Source: B1 sp964355075 | Lineage (GTDB): Bacteria; Bacteroidota; Bacteroidia; UKL13-3 | DNA length: 64,000 bases | Reading direction: 5' to 3' | NCBI GenBank assembly: GCA_964355075.1 | Contig: CAYHCF010000005.1 | Coordinates: 62,001-126,000 of the forward strand | Part shown: positions 56,301 to 62,141 of the stretch, piece by piece | How the letters are laid out: the number at the start of each line of letters is the position of its first letter | Numbering within the stretch: position 1 is the first letter of the stretch | Notes under the pieces: model-generated | Seen by the model: only the letters and a program-made list of their open reading frames with translations | Told to the model about the DNA's origin: nothing | The model's database searches: none | Translations under genes and position numbers: made by a program

Positions 56301-56702
56301 CGAACCCAAACCGGGGTAAAGATTAATAAGGATGGGAAAACCCAAGACATAGAATTTGTTGCCCCTCGTAAAATAATATTTATTAGATTTAGCAACTTAT
56401 ATGCTGCTTACGCAAAAGCCTATCGTGAACGAACCGGTAAGGCTGCACAAGATGAAAGCTCATTATTAAAATATTTACAGGACCAACCCTATTATTATGG
56501 TCGTGCCCAATCATTTAGATTTGATGATAAAGTAACATCTGCTTATGCACTTGATTATGAAAAAGCGGAACTTAGTCTTGAAAATAATTGGGCACCAGAT
56601 ACAAGTAATACTGCATCAATGGAAAATATGGATCAAAATTTCTCTAATCAGGCATCGCAAACAAATTTGAATTTAGATTCTGAGATTGATTTACCATTAT
56701 GA
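53358..56702 (+). CDS. Primase-helicase fusion: CHC2 zinc finger, TOPRIM and P-loop ATPase
   Basis: A 1114-aa multidomain replication protein. CHC2 zinc ribbon C37-x2-H40-x17-C58-x2-C61. DnaG-type core at about 150-260 (VGFAGRNL...KYLNPKESFLYKK). TOPRIM with E270 (TEGYFD) and D314-G-E316 (RDGEAAG, with Glu replacing the usual second Asp of DGD). A C-terminal ATPase with Walker A GPKGSGKS at 703-710 and acidic Walker-B-like HFNEFDE at 759-765. The layout suits autonomous replication of an integrative element or phage satellite: one protein opens and primes. The gene has no stop within it and no obvious damage. It ends at a repeat-rich, gene-poor stretch. Confidence 0.88.
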   Translation: MISEKTINEVKLQADIVYLIGGYLKLKKLGANFTGSCPFHSEKTASFTISPAKGIYKCFGCGVSGDLIKFLIEHDKLNFNEAIEKLADSLNIKVEYVNDNRTKEEIESDKEKNMLAQSMLSETQTKYIGELKNQKNATVVDYLQNIRKLSPDTILEWQLGFAPNARFITESITEQNRQKIAEEIGLIKINSQENYDVLQIRVTIPIEDHNGRLVGFAGRNLPKMDGVKDNFKYLNPKESFLYKKSKILFGLNRAIISKAFTTHGMAILTEGYFDTIAMHQASYDCTVATCGTALTKDQAKLLRKYTDKVIIMRDGEAAGLKASINDLEILLQENFEVKICVLPNGKDADDCSHDVHFPNFLINNIQDAINWRLDEFFKTSINDELSMSVAIGLAAELLAKIPDGTTRMLYQNSLQKKYNIKPAILKPAFEKAVRLLAEQKNKDVENASNKFGETLNNKLPRWVNMDELMNIGFVQLENDIVGFKSGIYFKSNDDYIKRATNYTIKPLFHINEQHNNRRLLEIWNGTKRSFLEMPSRGFISSDTYQSSIIEKGNYTHNEFFTKSHFIRLMGWLCEKMPYCWELKTLGWQHEGFFAFSNKVILPEQNTATLKDYSEMGIAEVGNKNFISLGASLVQQDYRIEDNIYENDQFLKYVASKHSFAEWSNLFCRVYGTNAPIGIAYTFITIFKDLVTETTKCPLLYAYGPKGSGKSDFCESILHLFFSGKDSQGKPIQGYNLNPGQGTPFSFHNLMNRFRNVPVHFNEFDENNIENWVFGSFKAFYDGQGREVGDGNTGKARKTTIQKPQGTILVAGQYLSTRDDGSVLSRSVTCQFNLSKVEHLTHEQTDNWKQLKEWENEGLSSIVGDLLQYRNDFKNRFPFVYWEEYKRLHAEIRKIYGNPEIRLVRNYALCLAVIKVMGSLGIELPFDYQEFYLDCKEKVISHNRLLKENNSLQNFWKTIEILYDKKQINFENINLFEREFAIRTQTGVKINKDGKTQDIEFVAPRKIIFIRFSNLYAAYAKAYRERTGKAAQDESSLLKYLQDQPYYYGRAQSFRFDDKVTSAYALDYEKAELSLENNWAPDTSNTASMENMDQNFSNQASQTNLNLDSEIDLPL

Positions 56703-56728
56703 AGGTTATTATACTCTTACAATAAATT

Positions 56729-56860
56729 CCTACAAAATTTGGTGACTACATCTCCTACAAAAACCTACAATACTGATATTTAATTATTTAATTTATAAAA
56801 TAGTGTAGGTGATGCAGCAATTTTGTTGTTGTTTGTAGTTTTCTGTTGGTGGGCGTAGGT
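56729..56860. other. Candidate replication origin: CCTACAAAA iterons around an AT-rich tract
   Basis: CCTACAAAA at 56729-56737 and 56754-56762 and CCTACAATA at 56764-56772 lie left of an AT-only-like tract (56773-56802). Inverted-orientation TGTAGGTG and CGTAGGTG-type copies follow (about 56804 and 56854). Repeats beside an easily melted segment, just after a primase-helicase gene, are what an origin looks like. No DnaA box was recognised. Confidence 0.35.
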
Positions 56861-57058
56861 GTTGTTGTTTTGTTGGTGCAAATTATTCCTCGATTTTGAT
56901 AAATTAATTTTCTAATAAATCAGGTTCGACTGCACCTTGTAAGGGCTTTTCTGCTAATAAATAATCAATTTACATCAATTGTTGTTATTTTTTTCCGCTT
57001 CCGATTGGTTAGTTCACCAAGATAGTGGTAGCATTCCGCCAATAATTACAAATTTTAC

Positions 57059-57300
57059 CTGGGTGAAAGTGCTGGGTGAAAGTGCGGCGCGATTGTACGG
57101 TGTGCGGCGGCACGATTGTGTGGCGTGCGGCGGCGCTATTTTGCAGCGTGCGGCGTAATTGCCCAGCTTGATTGCGCGGCGCTATTGTGCGGCATGATTG
57201 CCCGGCGTGATTGTGCGGCTAATGTACGGTGAAATATTGCGGTGCAATATTACGGTGTATTTGGCGGCATGATAGTGCGGGCTATTTTGTGGAACGATTG
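57059..57300. repeat. GC-rich short degenerate repeats (GCGGCGTGATTGTG type)
   Basis: GGGTGAAAGTGC occurs twice in tandem (about 57,061 and 57,074). Then a run of roughly ten TGCGGCGTG/GCATGATTGTGCGG-like units of 13-21 bp follows. The local base composition (G-rich top strand) is very unlike the AT-rich flanks. No credible ORF. Confidence 0.6.
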
Positions 57301-57311
57301 GAATTTGCCGC

Positions 57312-59300
57312 AACATTATTCAAAAGGGTGCAGCGCATTTTATTTGGTTGTAGCCATAGACATCAGCGTTTTTTGCAGCGAATATCAAATTCGGCAATGG
57401 GCGATTGGTAGGGGCGATTCATGAATCGCCCTATCGTTTTTCAATAGGGCGCACCGCATTTTATTAGGTTGTAGCTATTAACACCAGCGTTTTTTTGCCG
57501 GGAATTTCAAATCCGGAATGGGCGATTAATGGGGCGATTCATGAATCGCCCTTTCGTTTTTCAAGATGGCGCATACAACCCTTTATTGGGCTTTAACCAA
57601 TAAAACCTGCGTTTTTTACTGATAAAATCAAATCCGGTATGGGTGATTAAAGGGGCGAATGCGATTCGCCCTATCGTTTTTCAATAGAGCGAATCGCCAT
57701 TTATTAGGCAGTAGCCAATGAAACGTGCTTTTATTATAGATAATTTCAAATTCGGTAGGGGCGAATGCGATTCGCCCTATCGTTTTTCAATAGAGCGAAT
57801 CGCCTTTTAGTAGTCTGTAACTAATGATACGTAAATTTATTATAGTTAATATCAAATCCGGTAGGGGCGAATGCAATTCGCCCTATGCTTTTTCAATGAG
57901 GTACTTAAAGCCATTTATTAGGTTTTAACTATTTAAACCAGCGTTTTTTGTTGATTACTTCCAATCCGATATGGGCGATTCGTTAGGGCGATTCATGAAT
58001 CGCCAAATCGTCTTTCAAAAATGCGCATTAGATTTTTTATTGGGTTGAAGTCGTTGAAACCTGCGTTTTTTGTAGTTAATATCATATCCATTATCGGGCG
58101 ATTGAAGGTGCGAATGCGATTCGCCCTTTCGTTTTTCAAAGGGTGCATACAGCCCATTATTGGGTTTTAATTAAACTAGGATTTTTGTAGATAATATCAA
58201 ATTCGGCGGCGGCGATTGTTAGTGCGATTCTTGAATCGCGGTAACGATTTTCAATTTGGCGGATACCGTCCTATATTGGTTTAACCATTGAAACCTGCTT
58301 ATTTTACTGCTTAAATCCAATCCTATATGAGTAGTTGGTAAGGCGAATGCGATTCTCACTAGTTTTTCTATGCGCAATTGCAGTCTTTTAGTAGCAAAAG
58401 CGATTTTCCCCGCAGTTATTAATACGCATATTCATTCTTTAAAGGGCGAATGCGATTCGCCTATCGTTTTTCAATCAGGTACATAAAGCCATTTATTGGG
58501 TTTTAACAAATGAAACCATCGTTTTTAGCAGATTATACCCAATCCTGTATGAGCGATTCGTTAGGGCGATTCATGAATCGCCCTAACGATTTTCAATATT
58601 GCGCATATAGCACATTATTAGGTTTTAACCATAGAAACCAGCGTTTTTTGCAGCAAATATCAAATCCCTCTAGGGCGATTGGTAAGGGCGATTCATGAAT
58701 CGCACTATCGTTTTTCAGGAGGGCGCAAACAGCCCTTTATTGTGTTTTAACTATTGACACAAGCGTTTTTTGCTGCGAATATCAAATAAGGCAGGGGCGA
58801 TTGAGACGGGGCGCATGCGATTCGCCCTATCGTTTTTCAAGAGGGCGCATACAACCCGTTATTGGGTTGTAGCCCTTGACACAAGCGTTTTTTGCTGCGA
58901 ATATCAAATACGGCAGGGGCGATTGAGACAGGGCGCATGAGGTGCGCCCTCTCATTTTTCAGTTCAGCGCATCATCACTTTTATTAAGTTGTAGCCAAAA
59001 CACCAGCGCTTTTATAGCGAATATCAAATTCGGCAGGGGCGATTGAGACAGGGTGAATGCGATTCGCCCTATCGTTTTTCAAGAGGGCGCATCCTCCCTT
59101 TTGGGAGGTTATAGCCATGACACCAGCGCCTTTGCAGCCAAAATCAAATCTGGGATGGGCGATTGGTAAGGGCGAATGCGATTCGCCCTGCCGTTTTTCA
59201 TGAGGGTGAATACAGCCCTTTATTGATTTTAACTATTGACACCAGGTTTTTTTGCAGCAAATATCAAATCCGGCATTGGGCTAATGCAATTCGCAATTGT
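57312..59300. repeat. ~17-unit tandem array, ~120-bp unit, each with a covarying hairpin
   Basis: Hairpin cores start at 57412, 57532, 57653, 57759, 57865, 57986, 58107, 58222, 58342, 58444, 58564, 58686, 58809, 58931, 59051 and 59170, plus a decayed one near 59,278. Spacing is mostly 119-123 bp (range 102-123). Core types: GGGCGATTCATGAATCGCCC; GGGCGAAT-GCG-ATTCGCCC; GGGCGCA-TGAGG-TGCGCCC. Each is followed by ATCGTTTTTCA, then a less conserved block with TTTATTGGGTTTTAACC, CAGCGTTTTTTGC and ATATCAAATCCGG. Short frames in it are not maintained between units, so it is not protein-coding. Confidence 0.93.
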
Positions 59301-59313
59301 GTTAAAGCAAATT

Positions 59314-59880
59314 TTACAAAATTCCGCGTTCAAAAATCTGCCTAATTGTGAAATAAAAATCATTTTCATCATCCATTTCACCCATTGACAGGTATTTCTT
59401 CCATTTCTTTACTGGTACTCCATAATAAAGGTGAATTGAAATTTTTGAACAAGTGGATTCATATAATTCCTTCATAAAAAATGCAATCATAAAATAAACC
59501 GTTTCACATAATATTTTTTCTGGTACTTTATTGGTTGTAACGAAGAAATCATCATAATCATCATCTGCAATCATCAAAGTTGAAAAAAAACCAAAATGCT
59601 TATTTAAAAGGTTTATTTCATCAGTTGTTAATTCAAAAAGTTTCCTCTCGAAATGGTCTATATCGTAAGCTGGATAGAAAATTTCCAAATTTATCAAATT
59701 ATAATAAATACTGTACTTGGCAGAATGCAAAGCCGCATTTTCATATGGTAATCCAGGATTCTCACCTAATCTTGGTGTGGATTTGGAAATAAATTTAAAA
59801 AGTTCGCTGTCTTCCGGCAGGGTTTCAAAATCAAACTCACTGGCAAAAATAAATTCTGCAATTTCTTTATTGTTTCGCAT
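59314..59880 (-). CDS. Orphan 188-aa protein, function unknown
   Basis: Not recognised. A soluble, acidic, aromatic-rich protein (EFIFASEFDFETLPEDSELFKFISKSTPRLGENPG...LMIADDDYDDFF...YFTIRQIFERGIL). A DDDYDD run at about 124-129 is notable. No signal peptide or TM helix. It stands alone between the 120-bp array and the defence cluster, and its 5' side holds interleaved inverted repeats. Could be a cargo or immunity protein. The start is ATG 59880. Confidence 0.65.
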   Translation of the reverse strand: MRNNKEIAEFIFASEFDFETLPEDSELFKFISKSTPRLGENPGLPYENAALHSAKYSIYYNLINLEIFYPAYDIDHFERKLFELTTDEINLLNKHFGFFSTLMIADDDYDDFFVTTNKVPEKILCETVYFMIAFFMKELYESTCSKISIHLYYGVPVKKWKKYLSMGEMDDENDFYFTIRQIFERGIL

Positions 59881-59893
59881 GTTAAAATAATCA

Positions 59894-60041
59894 GGGCGTG
59901 AACACTATCACCGCTACTGAAGGAACCGCGAAGCCCTACCAAAACGAATGACAGCGACACGCCCATGAGGACGCATCAACTGTTCATTCTCCTTTGGCTT
60001 ACTAAATTCGCGGTTTTTCAGTAGGAGCTTAAACTTGATGC
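59894..60041 (-). ncRNA. Candidate structured RNA or leader with interleaved pairings
   Basis: GGGCGTG (59894-59900) pairs with CACGCCC (59958-59964). CTACTGAAGGAACCGCGAA (59914-59932) pairs, with one small bulge, with TTCGCGGTTTTTCAGTAG (60007-60024). GCATCAA (59973-59979) pairs with TTGATGC (60035-60041). The three helices interleave, as in pseudoknots. It is a GC-rich island in AT-rich DNA, just upstream of the 188-aa gene start. It could also be a decayed mobile-element end. Strand is assigned by position relative to that gene. Confidence 0.35.
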
Positions 60042-60187
60042 AATATTCTTATCGTTCTATTTTTTATCCAAATTAAACCTTTCTATTTCATTATCACAAC
60101 AAATATCCTATTCTTAAAATATTTAGGCTACACTTTTTAATTGTAAAACTCATCCTTTTATTCTATACCTTGCAATGTGGTTTAAGA

Positions 60188-60232
60188 GCATTGGAGGGAA
60201 TTGAACCCTCCCGTCCTCATTAGGCCACTTTT
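60188..60232 (-). other. tRNA T-arm-like fragment, possible att remnant
   Basis: On the minus strand, GAGGG-TTCAATT-CCCTC forms a canonical five-bp T-stem with a TTCAATT loop. It is preceded by GTCCTC-type variable sequence and followed by CAATGCT, as a 3' acceptor strand would be. No matching 5' acceptor (AGCATTG), D-arm or CCA is present, so it is not a complete tRNA. Integrative elements often leave such 3' tRNA pieces. Confidence 0.3.
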
Positions 60233-60250
60233 TTTTAACATTTTATGGGA

Positions 60251-60913
60251 TTAATTTATATCAACCGCAACCCCAATATGGTCGCTTAGCGTTTTATCAT
60301 GGTTCCAGCCTTCCATTTTTACTACCTTTTCCTTCATAAATCCATAATTAATGACAATATGGTCAACACAATCCGGTAAATAACCAGTCATATTGTGGAG
60401 GCCGCACCTTTGAAACAAATCCTGCATTGTATTTCTGGCCTCATGACTGGGATACACAAACCCGGAAAGGCTAATATTGAAGTCACCGGCAATGCAAAAA
60501 TTCCTTCCAGCATATAACCTTTCAAAATCCAATAATTGGCCGTTTAAATCCTCTTTGAACCGGGGTCCTCTGCCTCCGAAAACTCCAATTATGGTTCCGT
60601 AAATAGTTAATTTCCCTTTTGGGGTTTCCAAATCAGCACAAATGCTTGTGAATTTGTCAAAAGTTTCGTGGGTTTTTATTATCGGATATTTGGAAAAAAC
60701 CGTGACCCTGTATTCTCCTTCTTTATTTTGGACACCATCAAATTCGGTTGGCAAAGGCTCGGTTGATACACGAAAAAACTTTTTAGGTAAATCAATACTT
60801 GAATTGGTTTCAGTTAGAACCACTAAGTCCCCATTAAGCTCATTCAAAATTTTTTGAATTTGAATTGCCTTGGATTTTGATGGACGGCCTACATTCCAAT
60901 TGATGATTTTCAT
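60251..60913 (-). CDS. Endonuclease/exonuclease/phosphatase (EEP) family protein
   Basis: A 220-aa metal-dependent phosphoesterase. Catalytic residues are in place: WNV (N7), TET (E35), GDFN (D143, N145) and SDHIGV (D211, H212). Members cleave DNA, RNA, nucleotides or inositol phosphates, so the substrate is open. It is third in a leftward run hsdR - SIR2-like - EEP, with a 50-bp gap to the SIR2 gene. Here it may be a nuclease arm of a defence cluster. Confidence 0.82.
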   Translation of the reverse strand: MKIINWNVGRPSKSKAIQIQKILNELNGDLVVLTETNSSIDLPKKFFRVSTEPLPTEFDGVQNKEGEYRVTVFSKYPIIKTHETFDKFTSICADLETPKGKLTIYGTIIGVFGGRGPRFKEDLNGQLLDFERLYAGRNFCIAGDFNISLSGFVYPSHEARNTMQDLFQRCGLHNMTGYLPDCVDHIVINYGFMKEKVVKMEGWNHDKTLSDHIGVAVDIN

Positions 60914-60963
60914 TTTGCAATAATTATTTTCCCCCTAACAAATTTACCTGCCACTCCATTAAT

Positions 60964-62130
60964 TTATGTTAATGGATGAATTGGGAAATACTTGTTAGGT
61001 TTCATAAAAACAATTTCGATATTTGGGTTATCCTTGGAAAATGGTCCCTTTAAGCCCGGCAACATTTCAAGCAACCTGCTTTTAATTATTTCTGACTCAA
61101 AATCTTGGATAATAATTTGTTCAGGCCAACAATTTTCAAATATTTCCTTGTCAATCTCAGCATTAAAATATGGAAATGAATACCCGACAATAATTACTAC
61201 TCTAGCATTTTTTAAAACTTCCTTTGCATTCGCAATAAGATTTTTGTGCCCTAAAAATTTAGGAACATAGCTGGTTTCCTCTTCCCATGCAAAATTGAAA
61301 TATTTAAATGCACTTGCATTTATTAATTTGTTTTCAGGAAAAACCTTGGCATAAGCCTCCAAATAAAACCCAACAACTTCTTCATTGTCAAAATCCATAT
61401 AAGTTCTATCATGAGGAGTCATTCCACCACCATGGGACATCTCCATTGTTGTATCGAGAAAGGCATTCCCATTTAATTTAAAAACTGCAAAGGAATCAAT
61501 ATCATTTAATGTAATGCCTTCAATATCATAACTATTCATATTGGGATGAATATTGTATGCAGTTTTAACCTTATTTAGTGATAAATCAACAAAATTTTTG
61601 ATTGCCTTTTCAATTTGAATATCGTAATTCCAGGTTATAATTTTTATATGACCTTTAAGCAGAATATGGCCATTTTCCCGATAAGCTAAACTGGCAACAA
61701 GGTTATCATACCGTTTATCCAATATGGAATCAAATTTGTTTAATTCATCTTTTACAAATAATTCACGATTAGTTGGAATTATTAAATTTTGTTCAAAGAA
61801 AAAATAGGTAATCAAAGCCCTTTTAAGCCTAAAAAGATCCCTTGATTCTTGGACATAATATTTTTTTGCTAAAGTATCAATTGACTGATGGTATTCAGAT
61901 TCTTTGTGTAACCATGCCAGATCTCCAATAATTCCAACTAAGTAATCTTGATTGTTTTTTATTTTTTCTGATACTAATGAATATGCTTGTTCATTTAAAT
62001 GGATCTTTACCAGTTTTTTTAAATGCAAGGTTAAATCTGATAACCGTTCCCTTAAACCATCAACAATCGGTATGGCTTGAACACTTGCTCCAGCTCCTAA
62101 ATAATATACAATTTGGTTTTTAGTTTCCAT
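60964..62130 (-). CDS. SIR2-like (SIR2_2-type) protein adjacent to a type I restriction gene
   Basis: A 388-aa protein. The Rossmann-type NAD-binding start is YYLGAGAS (residues 9-16). The ribose/nicotinamide motif is TWNYD (N168, D170). The C-terminal half has VVIIVGYSFPYFNAEID, as in SIR2-like STAND-type or defence proteins. The position expected for the catalytic His (KLHGS in most members) reads KLNGN, with Asn220. SIR2 proteins in ThsA, DSR and SIR2-APAZ/HerA systems deplete NAD after phage sensing. Here the enzyme may be inactive or only bind. Starts 11 nt after the hsdR stop: same operon. Confidence 0.8.
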   Translation of the reverse strand: METKNQIVYYLGAGASVQAIPIVDGLRERLSDLTLHLKKLVKIHLNEQAYSLVSEKIKNNQDYLVGIIGDLAWLHKESEYHQSIDTLAKKYYVQESRDLFRLKRALITYFFFEQNLIIPTNRELFVKDELNKFDSILDKRYDNLVASLAYRENGHILLKGHIKIITWNYDIQIEKAIKNFVDLSLNKVKTAYNIHPNMNSYDIEGITLNDIDSFAVFKLNGNAFLDTTMEMSHGGGMTPHDRTYMDFDNEEVVGFYLEAYAKVFPENKLINASAFKYFNFAWEEETSYVPKFLGHKNLIANAKEVLKNARVVIIVGYSFPYFNAEIDKEIFENCWPEQIIIQDFESEIIKSRLLEMLPGLKGPFSKDNPNIEIVFMKPNKYFPIHPLT

Positions 62131-62141
62131 ATTTAAATATA

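Noticed and set aside
57229..57424. Two overlapping 60-codon frames
   Set aside because: They lie in repeat DNA, are not maintained in other units and have no start signals.
57312..59300. Array considered as CRISPR
   Set aside because: Units are about 120 bp and diverged along their whole length. There are no short identical repeats separated by unique spacers and no cas genes.
57312..59300. Array considered as integron attC sites
   Set aside because: No RYYYAAC/GTTRRRY pairs of the right form, no cassettes with genes between hairpins, and no IntI-type integrase.
58510..59345. Short frames of 60-62 codons inside the array
   Set aside because: Same repeat-derived origin; reading frames shift between units.
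59881..60240. Structured block plus T-arm considered as a tmRNA gene
   Set aside because: The acceptor strand is not GGGGCTG-like, there is no tag-peptide frame, and the T-arm and pseudoknots are in the wrong order for a standard tmRNA.
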